Source: JBDSLU01 sp963844435 (GTDB taxonomy: Bacteria > Acidobacteriota > Vicinamibacteria > Vicinamibacterales > Vicinamibacteraceae). Taken from it: 64,000 nt of DNA. The notes under the pieces are model-generated. The model did not search any database and had not been told where the DNA came from. It saw only the letters and a list, made by a program, of their open reading frames with translations. The first letter of the stretch is position 1, and each line of letters opens with the position of its first letter. This document shows positions 51,903-61,163 of this stretch, one piece after another. The stretch spans positions 366,907-430,906 of the forward strand of contig CAWJOG010000001.1 of assembly GCA_963844435.1 (NCBI GenBank), written 5' to 3'. The translations under genes were made by a program, and so were the position numbers.

Positions 51903-52533
51903 TTACTTCTTCAGCTCCGCGACCTTGATGTCTCGATACCAGGCTTCACTGGGGGGACCCCTGTGGATCTGCACGCAGATCCGTCCGTTGTCCGTTACCG
52001 TTGGGTCCGTTTCGACGTAGTCGACTGTCTGGAACCCGTTGATGGACAGCTGCACGCGAGGACCGTCGGCGCGAATGGTGTAGTCGTTCCACTCCCCCTC
52101 CCTGATCACGTTCTTCATCTTCTCCTGATCCGGTCCCTTCAACACTCTCTTGCGGCGCGATTCGTCGTACAACCTCCCACCAGCCGGCCCCCATATCGGC
52201 TTGGAAGCCGATGACTTCGTGGTGGTTGGCAATTCGCTCGGTGCGAAACTGAATGCCGGCGTTCGCCTGGTCGCCGCCCAGCAGTTTCACACTCAGGCGG
52301 AGCTCGAAATCCTTGAACTTCTGTGTCGTGCACAAGAACTCGTTGCGCTCGATCTTGGCCGTGAGCGTGCCGGCGACGATCGCACCGGATTCAATCCGAA
52401 AGAGCGCGAGGTTGCCCTCCCAGCCGTTGAAGGTCTTGCTGTCGAACAACGAGGCCGGTCCGACCTGCTGGATGCCGAAGAGCACGACTGGCATCACGGC
52501 GACGGCCATTGCACAGGCAGGCGATGTTTTCAT
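51903..52533 (-). CDS. exported DUF1080 (3-keto-disaccharide hydrolase-like) protein, one frameshift
   Basis: ATG 52533 starts a leader (SPACAMAVAVMPVVLFGIQQ). The DUF1080 concanavalin-like fold is seen in ASLFDSKTFNGWEG, FKDFELRLSVKLLGGDQANA, GIQFRTERIANHHEVIGFQA and DMGAGWW. At about 52165-52180 the frame shifts by one or two bases; the continuation is RLYDESRRKRVLKGPD, EWNDYTIRADGPRVQLSING and SEAWYRDIKVAELKK. This is one complete domain of about 209 residues, so the break is probably an indel in the sequence. The family includes hydrolases of 3-keto-glycosides and often acts after Gfo/Idh-type dehydrogenation. Confidence 0.85.
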
Positions 52534-52586
52534 GAATGAGCTTCCCCCCGAGCTTCGCCCATGCTGAATGCAACACACACACGCGC

Positions 52587-53048
52587 CTAGGCACTGAATT
52601 GACGTAGATGATGATCCGCGTGACGGTAACTGAATCTGCCCCATTCCGCTGCCGACAGGGCGCCAAACAACGGATGGTCTCCCGAGAGCTGCGCTTCCGC
52701 GCCACTAAACCGCTGAATCAGACCTCGCAATTCATCGACGTCGCGCGCAAACTCGGTAGCGCGAGTGCCCCCGAATTCCTGATCGGCCTCCTTCACGGTC
52801 CTGACGCCCTGCGGCCATGTGACGTTGGTGTGAATTGCCAGCCACCTGATCACGGTGCGCTCCCAGAGCGTACCAATGACTGGGACCCGCCGCTCGCCCA
52901 AGGCCGCGCGACACGCATCGCTCAGATGACACACCATCTGATGCGGAGTCATCCTGCCCCACCGGCGTTCGCTCCACGGCGTGAGTGCCTCAATCCGTCG
53001 CAGGATTTCGGCCCGTGCTTCCGGATCCGCCAGAGTGCTGTTCTTCAT
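52587..53048 (-). CDS. DUF1569/DinB-like protein
   Basis: ATG 53048 gives 153 residues. The DinB-like four-helix pattern is seen: PEARAEILRRIEALTPWSER, MTPHQMVCHLSDACRAALGE (first metal His), and HPLFGALSAAEWGRFSYRHA-DHHLRQF (second His pair). DUF1569 members are metal-binding DinB-like proteins, some probably thiol-dependent transferases, without known substrate. It lies upstream of the DUF1080 gene on the same strand, 53 bases apart, and may share its transcript. Confidence 0.85.
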   Translation of the reverse strand: MKNSTLADPEARAEILRRIEALTPWSERRWGRMTPHQMVCHLSDACRAALGERRVPVIGTLWERTVIRWLAIHTNVTWPQGVRTVKEADQEFGGTRATEFARDVDELRGLIQRFSGAEAQLSGDHPLFGALSAAEWGRFSYRHADHHLRQFSA

Positions 53049-53207
53049 CGCAGCCAGGTTGCCATCACAACCTCCTCGATGAGTCCCCACTTAACGGACT
53101 CGCATCTAGGGAACTGCGAGCATGCGGCCCAGAACAAAGCGCCTTGAGGAGATCGTTCGGAGCACGGTCATTCAGTAGCGCTCCTGCCGTGGACCTGACT
53201 AATAGTA

Positions 53208-53233
53208 GGCCGACCAGCCTATCGCGGTCGGCC
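53208..53233. terminator. hairpin with 8-base perfect stem
   Basis: GGCCGACC and GGTCGGCC pair around a 10-base loop. No T-run follows on either strand, so it is a weak candidate for termination and could equally be a protein-binding or RNA-structure element between the divergent genes. Confidence 0.3.
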
Positions 53234-53268
53234 CTTGGGCGCTCGCCGCACAACATATTGCTGATGTT

Positions 53269-53315
53269 GGTGGACCAGAGGCGCAGCAGTTGGAACCGGC
53301 TGAAGAGCTGGCTCG
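53269..53315. repeat. GTTGGAACC-core dispersed repeat, copy 5
   Basis: This copy begins TGGTGGACCAGAGGCGCAGC, continues AGTTGGAACC and ends AGAGCTGGCTCGC. It is most like copy 3 at 42853 (shared GGTGGACCAGA left part and AGCTGGCT right part), with more substitutions. It is in the same orientation and lies in a gap between divergent genes. Confidence 0.6.
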
Positions 53316-53530
53316 CTTCGATCGAGGCCCTCGGGCGAGCTGGATGAGTTCGATTCCAGCTTGGCGAGCCACTGCCGTTGACACGAAATCGACGCATCGG
53401 GCCGTCTTCTACGAGTCAGTCCGGCGTACACAGTGTTGCGGTCGGCGCCGAGAGCGACGTGTGCCGGCGCGCTCGCACGGCAGGCGAGATCCATCTACGA
53501 TTGGCGTTCGATGTGGGAACGGAACGCGTC

Positions 53531-54304
53531 GTGACGTCAGCAGCAGACATCCTGTGGGAGCACTGGCGCGACGGCCGGCGGATGGCGGCGCTGCCCGAAC
53601 CGGTCAGGCCGCGCACGCGGGCGGACGGCTACGCAGTGCAGGCGGCCTTGGCCGGGCGCAGCGCGCACCCGCTGTTCGGCTGGAAGATCGCGGCGACCAG
53701 CGTGGCGGGACAGCGGCACATCAACGTCGATGGCCCGCTTGCCGGCCGCCTGTTTCGTGAGCGGGTGTGCGAGCCGGGTGCGCAGGTGCCCTTCGGTGCC
53801 AACAGCATGCGCGTCGCCGAGGCGGAGTTCGCGTTCCGGATGGCGGTCGACCTGCCGCCGCGGCGCGAGGCGTACACGGTCGACGAGGTGCTCGACGCAG
53901 TCGCGACCTTACACCCGGCGATCGAGATTCCCGACTCGCGCTACGAGGATTTCACGCTGGTGGGCGCCCCGCAGCTCATCGCCGACAACGCGTGCGCGCA
54001 CTATTTCGTGCTCGGTCCGGCGACGACAGCCGACTGGCGGCGGATGGACCTGGTCGAGCATCCGGTGATCGGGACCGTCTCGGATCGCGAGACGCGCACC
54101 GGGAAAGGCGGCCACGTGCTCGGCGATCCTCGCATCGCGCTGGCCTGGCTCGTCAACGAGCTCTCGGGCATCGGCGTGACGCTGTGCGCCGGCGAAGTCG
54201 TGACGACCGGCACGTGCATCGTGCCGCCGCCGATCGCGCCGGGTGACCGCGTCCGCGTCGACTTCGGCGCGCTGGGTGGCGTGGAGATACAGATGGGCAC
54301 GTAG
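53531..54304 (+). CDS. fumarylacetoacetate hydrolase-fold hydratase/decarboxylase (MhpD-like)
   Basis: GTG 53531 is chosen (257 residues); GTG 53513 is possible. The protein follows the 2-oxopent-4-enoate hydratase/4-oxalocrotonate decarboxylase pattern: AHPLFGWKIAATSVAGQRHI, INVDGPLAGRLFRERV, MRVAEAEFAFRMAVDLPPRR with the metal-binding Glu residues, AIEIPDSRYEDFTL, LIADNACAHYFVLGP, ALAWLVNELSGIGVTLCAGE and EVVTTGTCIVPPPIAPGD. Such enzymes add water to, or decarboxylate, dienoate products of aromatic ring cleavage. No other ring-cleavage gene is adjacent. Confidence 0.88.
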   Translation: MTSAADILWEHWRDGRRMAALPEPVRPRTRADGYAVQAALAGRSAHPLFGWKIAATSVAGQRHINVDGPLAGRLFRERVCEPGAQVPFGANSMRVAEAEFAFRMAVDLPPRREAYTVDEVLDAVATLHPAIEIPDSRYEDFTLVGAPQLIADNACAHYFVLGPATTADWRRMDLVEHPVIGTVSDRETRTGKGGHVLGDPRIALAWLVNELSGIGVTLCAGEVVTTGTCIVPPPIAPGDRVRVDFGALGGVEIQMGT

Positions 54305-54493
54305 TCGCTGAACGACACGAGCGCCGGCGCGCTCAACGCGCAGACGACCGCCATGCTCCGATCCAGGCGGTGCTCAGGCTGAAACCAGCTCGGCAAGTAT
54401 GGCAACATCAGCGCGTGCGGCGCTGGAACTCGAACAGCGCCGTGACGTGCTGAACATCGCGCGGCGCCAGGGAGCGGTCAACTGAGGAGCCAT

Positions 54494-56311
54494 ATGAACG
54501 CCGGCACGCCATCGCACCGAGGCAGGGACGAACTGTTCCAGCTGGTGGCGGATAGTCTGCCGCTCCTCGTCTGGATTTCTGGCCCCGACAAGCGCTGCAC
54601 CTATTTCAACAAGCCGTGGCTCGACTTCACCGGGCGCCCCCTCGAGTCCGAGATCGGCGATGGTTGGGCAGACGGTGTACACGCCGCCGATCGGCAGCAT
54701 TGCGTGGCCACGTACGTCCGCGCCTTCGACCGTCGTGAACCGTTCATGATGGAATATCGCCTTCGGCGGCATGACGGCGAATACCGGTGGCTCCTCGACA
54801 ATGCGGCGCCGCTGTTCGATCCCGACGGTTCGTTCGCTGGTTACATCGGGACGTGCTTCGACGTGACGGAGTTCAGGCGCGCTGAAGCCGAGCGCAACGT
54901 CGCGAACGATCGGCTCCGGCTGGCCATGGAGTCGGGCAAGTCCGTGGGCTGGGAACGGGACCTCAAGACGAACCGCGAGACATGGTTTGGCGACCTGTCT
55001 ACCATCTTCGGCATTCCCTCCAACATCTACGTCGGACCCGTCGAAGATTCCCGCCGTTGGGTGCATCCAGAAGACCAGGACCTGGTCGAAAAGGCTGTCG
55101 AGGACGCGCTCGAGAGCCGTTCACCTTTCGCGGAAGAATTCCGCATCTTGTGGCCCAACGGCACCGTGCGATGGGTGGCAGCCAAGGGCCAGTTCCACTA
55201 CTCACCCGGCGGCGAACCGGAGCGGATGCTCGGCATGACCGTGGACATCACCGAACGCAAGAACGCCGAGGAATCACTGGTGCGCAAGGAGGTGGAGCTC
55301 AAGGAGGCTCAGCGGCTCGCTGGAGTCGGCAGCTGGCAGTGGGATCCGGCGACCGACACGGTCCTATGGTCCGAGGAGCTCTATCGCATCGCCGGCCGCG
55401 ATCCGAGCTTGCCGGCCGTGACCTACGAGGAACACTCGCAGCTCTATACCCCCGAGAGCTGGGATCGTCTGCGGGGCGCCGTCGAAACGGCACTCCACAC
55501 CGGCGCACCCTACGAGCTCGTTCTGGAGATGGTCCGCGCCGACGGCACGCACCGATGGATCAGGGCACGCGGAGAGGCCCACCGTGACTCCACCGGCCAC
55601 ATCGCGCGGCTCCGCGGCACGGTTCAGGACATCACCGAGCGCAAGCTTGCCGAAGAAGCGCTGTCCAGCGTGAACGGCCGTCTCATTGAGGCCCAGGAGT
55701 CAGAGCGCGCCAGGATCGCCAGGGACCTGCACGACGACATCGGTCAGCGCCTCGCGTTGCTGGCGATGGGGCTGGTCCAGGCGAAAGGCCTGCTGCCGGA
55801 TTCCTCGGGTGGTGAGGCCGCAGGCTGCCTGGACGCGCTTCAGAAGCAGACCACGGAGATCATTGCCGATGTGCAGGCGCTGTCACACGAGCTGCACCCG
55901 CCGCGGCTGCTGCATCTGGGCGTTGTGGCCGCCATGCGGGGTTTCTGTGAAGAGCTCTCGGGGCAGAAAAGCGCCGAGATTGATTTCCGCGACGAGAACG
56001 TTCCGGGCAGCGTCCCGCCTGACGTGTCGCTCTGCCTCTTCCGGGTCCTCCAGGAAGCCCTGCACAACGCGGTGCGACACAGCCAGGTCCGGCATTTCGA
56101 TGTGCATCTTCGCGGAACCGGGGACGCCGTCGATCTCACCGTTCGTGATGAAGGTGTTGGCTTCGACGTCGATGAGGCGAATCGAGGCGTGGGACTCGGC
56201 CTGACCAGCATGAAGGAACGTCTGAAGCTGGTAGGTGGCGAGCTGTTCATCGAGTCGCAATCGACACGTGGCACCACCGTTCTGGCCCGCGCGCCGGTTC
56301 GGCGAAGCTAA
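54494..56311 (+). CDS. soluble multi-PAS sensor histidine kinase (HisKA_3 type)
   Basis: ATG 54494 follows GAGGAG. The 605-residue protein has three PAS/PAC modules: VADSLPLLVWISGPDKRCTY with FDVTEFRRAEAERN, SVGWERDLKTNRETWFGDLS with VDITERKNAEESL, and AGVGSWQWDPATDTVLWSEE with VQDITERKLAEEAL. The HisKA_3 dimerisation region ARIARDLHDDIGQRLALLAM has phospho-acceptor His413. The ATPase domain has FRVLQEALHNAVRHSQVRHF (N box), VRDEGVGFDVDE (G1) and GVGLGLTSMKERLKLVGGEL. There is no membrane helix, so it senses an intracellular signal. No LuxR/NarL response regulator gene is adjacent, so its partner lies elsewhere. Confidence 0.93.
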   Translation: MNAGTPSHRGRDELFQLVADSLPLLVWISGPDKRCTYFNKPWLDFTGRPLESEIGDGWADGVHAADRQHCVATYVRAFDRREPFMMEYRLRRHDGEYRWLLDNAAPLFDPDGSFAGYIGTCFDVTEFRRAEAERNVANDRLRLAMESGKSVGWERDLKTNRETWFGDLSTIFGIPSNIYVGPVEDSRRWVHPEDQDLVEKAVEDALESRSPFAEEFRILWPNGTVRWVAAKGQFHYSPGGEPERMLGMTVDITERKNAEESLVRKEVELKEAQRLAGVGSWQWDPATDTVLWSEELYRIAGRDPSLPAVTYEEHSQLYTPESWDRLRGAVETALHTGAPYELVLEMVRADGTHRWIRARGEAHRDSTGHIARLRGTVQDITERKLAEEALSSVNGRLIEAQESERARIARDLHDDIGQRLALLAMGLVQAKGLLPDSSGGEAAGCLDALQKQTTEIIADVQALSHELHPPRLLHLGVVAAMRGFCEELSGQKSAEIDFRDENVPGSVPPDVSLCLFRVLQEALHNAVRHSQVRHFDVHLRGTGDAVDLTVRDEGVGFDVDEANRGVGLGLTSMKERLKLVGGELFIESQSTRGTTVLARAPVRRS

Positions 56312-56544
56312 GGCCGCGTGACCTGCCCTCCGAGCCGCTACGTCGACGATGTGAATACTGCCGGTGTCGTGCGACCACACAGCGCCAGTTCGAACCCGCT
56401 GCGCAGCGTCGATGCGCATCGAAGCGCCGCCGCTGCGCGTGCTCCACGGCCATCGGCCGCCAGTCCTATGCTCGGGAGGCGGCTGGCGACCGCGGCCATC
56501 GGTCGCGGCACCAGCCGTCTCGCCGCGAGCCACGTGGAGCATCC

Positions 56545-57069
56545 TCAGCCCGTGATCACAGCGATGTCGTAGCGTGCGGCATTGTTCGCACGTGTGACCT
56601 CGTGTTCGGCATCGAGATCCGGCTTCGACTCGCCGATCGCCCGTGACAGCGTCTGATGCTCCTCGAGCACGCGGTGCTTCAGCACGGCGAACGGGACGCC
56701 CGTGTTGCGGGCGGCATGCGCGACGGTCGCGAACTGCTCCGCGTCACGGAACCCTTCGGCGGCCAACTCCATCCGGGTGCCGCGATTGAGGACCGGCTTG
56801 AGCCGCGCATACAACTCTGGCTGCATCGCCGGCAACGTCGGGACGACATCGGGAGCGATCGTCGTCTTCTCCGTATCCTTCTTTGCGACGGTAGCCCGCG
56901 GCGCCGGCGCGCGTCGCGGCTTCGCGGTCTCGGCCGATGGCGAAACGGCCGCCGCTGGTGGCGCGGTGACCTCCGAGTCGCGATCCATCAGGGAAGGACC
57001 CCACCAGACGCCCAGCGCCGCGACGGCCAGGACGCCGACAATCAGTGCCACAAGTGTGTGTTTCCTCAT
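56545..57069 (-). CDS. membrane-anchored hypothetical protein (174 aa)
   Basis: ATG 57069 follows GGAGG by 6 bases. The N-terminal helix (TLVALIVGVLAVAALGVWWG) lacks a cleavage site and probably anchors the protein. A Pro/Ala/Lys linker follows (residues 35-75), then a helical domain: MQPELYARLKPVLNRGTRME, AAEGFRDAEQFATVAHAARN and FAVLKHRVLEEHQTLSRAIG. The helical part resembles small conserved proteins of Acidobacteria, but I know no function. It is convergent with the histidine kinase gene. The neighbouring gaps, 56312-56544 and 57070-57359, show no gene. Confidence 0.75.
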   Translation of the reverse strand: MRKHTLVALIVGVLAVAALGVWWGPSLMDRDSEVTAPPAAAVSPSAETAKPRRAPAPRATVAKKDTEKTTIAPDVVPTLPAMQPELYARLKPVLNRGTRMELAAEGFRDAEQFATVAHAARNTGVPFAVLKHRVLEEHQTLSRAIGESKPDLDAEHEVTRANNAARYDIAVITG

Positions 57070-57359
57070 AGGAGACCTCCGTCTCTCAGTCGACACGTCG
57101 ACTCAATGTGCCGTGACTGCAAGATTCGGGCGCAAACCGGCTCGACGGCACGGCAGTTGAGCCGCTTCTCGTCTGGATTCAAGAGTTGCGCGTATCGAGC
57201 TCGAGCTGTGGCCGGGCTGCCGCGTGGCTGCCGCCTGGAGTCGAGGTGGCACGTGCTTACTCAGCTGACAGCCCTGAGACGGTTACAGGGACCCGCCGCC
57301 CATCCACGTGAATACCGCTTCCTGCGTTCTCAATCCGACATGGCACCTGGCGCCGCGCT

Positions 57360-58329
57360 TCAGAACGCGTCGCTCCGCCAATACAGCACATCGTCAATGG
57401 ACAGCGGCGGTCGCACGATGGTGGCCCCAAGGGCTTTCAATCCCATGAGCCGGGCCGGCGACGCAGCCGTCACGATCGTGACCTGCGGGGGCACGAAGGC
57501 CGGAGGCAGCCAGGCCCGGATCGACGGGCGGCGCTCGACCGGTTCACGCGCCACCAGTGCCTGGAGCAACGCGCCGACGCGTGCTCCCGAGGGGTCGCGG
57601 TCGCCACACTCCTCGAGCGTCCAACTGCTCCCGGCAATGCTGATGACGACGTAGGCCGCCGCGGTGACGCCTTCCTCGGCGATGAAGAAATGCAACTCGC
57701 GCGCGCCCGGCGCTCCGAGGCCCGCCAGCAGCCGCTTCCGCGTGATCGTGTGCTGCACGAAATCGACGTCCCGATCGAGGTGGAACCGGACATCGCGCGC
57801 GCGGATCTGGCCCATCGCGACGATCGCTTGAAGGTCCCGTTCCTCGCCGCCACGGATCAGCGTCATCGGTGCGCCTCGGCGCGGCGGTTCCGCCACGCGG
57901 AGCTCGACCTCCGGCATCTCGAGGGTCTCGAAACCCGTGCCGCTCGCAGTGTGTCAGGTCGCTCGCCGAGAACAAGAGCGCGAGCTCGCTGCCGTCGCGC
58001 GCGGCGTGGTCGAGCAGCCAGTCGATCAGTTCCCACGCACGGGTGCCATCGTGACATGCCGGCCCGGTGAAGATCTCGCCGATGCCGCAGATGCGCACGG
58101 GCCGCCGATTGAGCGTTCCCGCGAGAGTGTACTGCGCCGCGCTGGCGAGGATGGTGTCGCCGTCCATCAGCGCAAATCGCCGGCGATGACGGCGTCCCCA
58201 CGCCGTCTTCATCTGGGCAGCGTCGAATCGGGCGTACGCGTGTCGGTGCAGACCTTCGTCCCCGGCCGGCCAGATCGCATCCAGGACGCGCTCGAGGAGG
58301 AGGCCCTCAGCGGGAATGACAGTGGTCAT
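57360..58329 (-). CDS. GNAT-fold protein with two acetyltransferase-like halves, one frameshift
   Basis: ATG 58329 starts EGLLLERVLDAIWPAGDEGL and the first half continues RFALMDGDTILASAAQYTL, RICGIGEIFTGPACHDGTRA and ELALLFSASDLTHCERHGF. One extra T in a TTT run at 57951-57953 shifts the frame; the continuation is ETLEMPEVELRVAEPPRRGA, MTLIRGGEERDLQAIVAMGQ, LHFFIAEEGVTAAAYVVISI and LEECGDRDPSGARVGALLQA. Repaired length is about 322 residues. The first half keeps the IGEIFT/RGxG-like loop region of GNAT enzymes and the second a strand-helix repeat. The substrate is unknown. Confidence 0.75.
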
Positions 58330-58402
58330 GGTGGATGCCGCTACGGTAAGCGGGGGGTCAGACGCATGGCGAAAGCATGACATTCCCCGATCGCGGGGAT
58401 CT

Positions 58403-58963
58403 TCACTCACTGAGTTCCCTCAACAGCCACAACTTGGCGAACTGCCAATCTCGTTTCACCGTATCGACGGATACGTCAAGCGCCTCGGCAGCCTCGTCGA
58501 ATGTGAGCCCGCCGAAGAACTTCAGTTCCACGACCTGGCTCTTGCGGGGGTGGGCGATCCGCAGCAACTCCAGCGCATCATCGAGGGCGACGAAATCCTG
58601 GGAGGCGCTCGAGCCTACGAGCGCGGGGTCGAGCGTGACCTTCTGAACGTCACCGCCGCGCTTGTTGCTGCCACGGGCACGTGCGAAATCAACCAGAATG
58701 CGTCGCATCGTCCGCGCGGCCACTCCAAAGAATTGCGCGCGGTTGTGCCACTGAACTTGGTTGATGTCGATCAGGCGGAGATAGGCCTCGTTGACCAGGG
58801 CGCTGGCCTGCAACGTGTGACCGGCGCGCTCGCGGCCCATATAGCGACGAGCCATCCGGCGCAGCTCCTCGTGGACGAGTGGCACCAGTCGGTCGAAGGC
58901 TCCAGCCTCGCCGCGTCCCCAAGCCAGCAGCAGTTCGGTGGGAGTGGCTGGTTCCTCCGACAC
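58403..58963 (-). CDS. ECF sigma factor, Sig70-X6 (TIGR02999-like) type, second copy in the window
   Basis: The frame has no ATG near the start; GTG 58963 (SEEPATPTELLLAWGRGE) is chosen, with GTG or other codons further upstream less likely. Region 2 is seen in AFDRLVPLVHEELRRMARRY, LQASALVNEAYLRLID and NRAQFFGVAARTMRRILVDF, and region 4 in HPRKSQVVELKFFGGLTFDE, AAEALDVSVDTVKRDWQFAK and LWLLRELSE. It is of the same type as the factor at 15251 but only moderately alike. Its usual kinase partner is not downstream; only a decayed kinase-type propeller fragment exists on the other strand nearby. Confidence 0.88.
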   Translation of the reverse strand: MSEEPATPTELLLAWGRGEAGAFDRLVPLVHEELRRMARRYMGRERAGHTLQASALVNEAYLRLIDINQVQWHNRAQFFGVAARTMRRILVDFARARGSNKRGGDVQKVTLDPALVGSSASQDFVALDDALELLRIAHPRKSQVVELKFFGGLTFDEAAEALDVSVDTVKRDWQFAKLWLLRELSE

Positions 58964-59210
58964 GGCTGGCCATTTTACGCCGAGCACGAAACAGCCGCCC
59001 CGCGATTCGCCACACTGTCGTGCGCGAGGTTCCGGGCCTCGATTCGTTACCTCCGTCAGCGGTTGCAAAGTGCAGCGCGGACAACCCGGACGAACAGGCA
59101 AGCTCGAGAACGGATGCAGGGCGGCAGGAACACAGGTGGTGCGCAGCAGATGGTTCTAGAATCGGGCATGCGCGGAGCCGAGCCTGGCGAACCCTGGCGC
59201 GCCCGAGCGG

Positions 59211-59499
59211 GTGTCCTCGAACAGTGGGGCCGATCCCGTATGGGCGAAGAACGGCCGCGAGCTGTACTACCTCGAGGGTCAAAAGATGATGTCGGTAGCA
59301 GTGCAGACGACGCCGCTCTTCCGATTCGAGCGCGCGACGATGCTGTTCGAAAGCTCCTATGGGTCTGCGCTGTTTTCCAAACGCCTCGTACCGATGTGGC
59401 GGCGGATGGACGATTCCTTATGATCAAAGGCGCCAGCCGCGGGCGATGGCGTCGCCGGTCCATGTCGTTCTCAACTGGGCCGCCGGAATAGCCAATTAG
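59211..59499 (+). pseudogene. decayed 3' end of a PD40/WD40-like propeller (kinase-type C-terminus)
   Basis: The plus strand reads DPVWAKNGRELYYLEGQKMM, SVAVQTTPLFRFERATMLFE, then after frame changes DVAADGRFLMIKGA and PVHVVLNWAAGIAN-stop (stop 59497-59499). These segments, in this order, are the last blade and end of the PD40 propeller found at the C-terminus of Acidobacteria Ser/Thr kinases. At least two frame changes are needed and no upstream part is present, so this is a remnant. The rest of 58964-59210 and 59500-59698 has nothing I can identify. Confidence 0.7.
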
Positions 59500-59698
59500 T
59501 CTGGTTAGGCAGGCTGCAGCCCAAGCACACTGACTCCGTACGCTTGATGCCCGTCAGTTTCGCGCAGGAGCTGGGCCCGTGTGTGCGTCTCGCAGCTTCG
59601 GCATTGGCGCGCTCAGATCGGCGCCCTCGAACCCGTGCCCCGAGCTTCAATGCGAAATGAACGATGCGGGCACGCCCGCCTTCGTCAGCGCCCTGAGG

Positions 59699-60967
59699 TC
59701 ATTGCCGCACGACGCGGAACGATCCCGGTCGCGGGCCCGCCTGCACGGTCCACCCCTGGCCGACGGTCGCCGTCCAGCCATCACCCTTCAGCGTCGTCGC
59801 ATCGACGACGACCGGTGCCGGCAGCGATATCGTCTCGCCGTCCGCCGAGACAAGCGCGCCGCCCTGCGCATCGAAAAATCCCCATGCGCTTTTGTTCGCC
59901 ATTGCCCGGAAGACCGTGCCCGCGCCGGGAATGACCGTGGCCCCCATGTTGTTGATGCTGCCGCTCCCGGCTCTTGGCACGATGAGCACTGGTCCATCGA
60001 CATAGCGGCGCCGTAACTCGGCGATGACCGCCTGCTGCTCGCGATCGCGCTGCTCTTCGGCAACCCGCAGCGACGCGCCGTCATACCGCGCAGCGGCGGC
60101 GGCGGCGTCCGGCGCCGCAGTCACGCCAGCCGCTGCTGAGAGCAACTGGCCAAGATCGCTCGCCCCTGTGATCTTCCGATGCCAGCCTGGAGACAACGCG
60201 TCGAGCAACAGCCCGTAGCCGGCACCAGACGCGTACGCGAACGTCCGGACGAAGGATGTGCTCGCCTCCGAACCCGCCAGGGTGGCCGTGACGTGCCGTA
60301 TCGCGTCCTGCGCGCTCTCCGACCCGGTCACGTATTGCGTGTAGGTTGCGATCCCCTCGTTGATGTCGACGACGTGCTCCGCCGCCGCGGCACCGGGAAA
60401 GCGCTGGTGGCGTGCCGCGCGAAACGCCAGCGCATCCGCAACGGCGGACGTGCGCGCCGCGCCAGAGGCGCCAAGCGCGCGCGCCAGGGCCCGCCACTCG
60501 AGGCGCATCCAGTAGCGGCCCTCCAGCGAATCGAGGTGACTGTTTTCGCCAGCGCTCGGATCTCTCATCGCCAACAGCCCGAGGCGGGGCTGGATGCAAT
60601 GAAACAGCTCGTGCATGAACAGCCGCCCGCGCTCCCCCTGATCATCCTTGGGGATCATTTGCCAGTTGTACGCGGACCACGTGACACCGCCCCACTCGAC
60701 CGGGGCGTTCACGAAGCCGATCACGCGGGGACGGTCACCGGCTGGCGCCGGCTGGCTCGTGGCGATCGTTCCAGTGGCGGCGTCGGCGATCACCATCGGC
60801 CCGCACAGCGACACGCCCCAGAGACGTCCACCGTCACGCTCGCAGAGAGTTTGTGCTTCCTTGAAGTACTGCTCGGCGCGCTGTTGATCGACCTGTGCCA
60901 CCGCCGGCGACGGGAGGCCTACAACCACGTACGCCAAGATTGCGGTGCAAAGCGCTGATGTCCGCAT
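59699..60967 (-). CDS. exported zincin-like metallopeptidase candidate with HELFH motif
   Basis: ATG 60967 follows AGGGGTGG. The 422-residue protein has a signal peptide (LCTAILAYVVVGLPSPAVAQ). The motif MHELFHCIQPRLGLLAM gives His119-Glu120-x-x-His123, and DINEGIATYTQYVTG about 85 residues later offers Glu204 in the position of the third zinc ligand of gluzincins. The C-terminal 120 residues are beta-rich (VPRAGSGSINNMGATVIPGA, WGFFDAQGGALVSADG, GQGWTVQAGPRPGSFRVVR). I do not know the family by name. Length and layout suggest a secreted protease or protease-like protein. Its neighbours are unrelated. Confidence 0.75.
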   Translation of the reverse strand: MRTSALCTAILAYVVVGLPSPAVAQVDQQRAEQYFKEAQTLCERDGGRLWGVSLCGPMVIADAATGTIATSQPAPAGDRPRVIGFVNAPVEWGGVTWSAYNWQMIPKDDQGERGRLFMHELFHCIQPRLGLLAMRDPSAGENSHLDSLEGRYWMRLEWRALARALGASGAARTSAVADALAFRAARHQRFPGAAAAEHVVDINEGIATYTQYVTGSESAQDAIRHVTATLAGSEASTSFVRTFAYASGAGYGLLLDALSPGWHRKITGASDLGQLLSAAAGVTAAPDAAAAAARYDGASLRVAEEQRDREQQAVIAELRRRYVDGPVLIVPRAGSGSINNMGATVIPGAGTVFRAMANKSAWGFFDAQGGALVSADGETISLPAPVVVDATTLKGDGWTATVGQGWTVQAGPRPGSFRVVRQ

Positions 60968-61163
60968 CTGTCCACCCCTGGCGGTCCTTGAGATTGCGAG
61001 ATATCCCGCCGATCAAGCGACAGACACGGGTTCCTGTTTGGGCTCACATGGCTTAATGCAGGAGGGACAACGATTTCCGCGATCGAACATGGAGTTCGAT
61101 ACGAGGGTTTTTGACCAGACGTTGAGGGCGACGGCCGTAACAACGAGGAGAGATGCCCGCGCG

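Larger units (their letters stand above)
53049..53530. other. 482-base gap with a hairpin and a repeat
   Basis: No frame here has a recognisable domain. It holds a stem GGCCGACC / GGTCGGCC (53208-53233) with a 10-base loop, and a GTTGGAACC repeat (53269-53315). Divergent promoters for the DUF1569 gene and the hydratase gene should lie here, but I see no clear -35/-10 pair. Confidence 0.5.
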
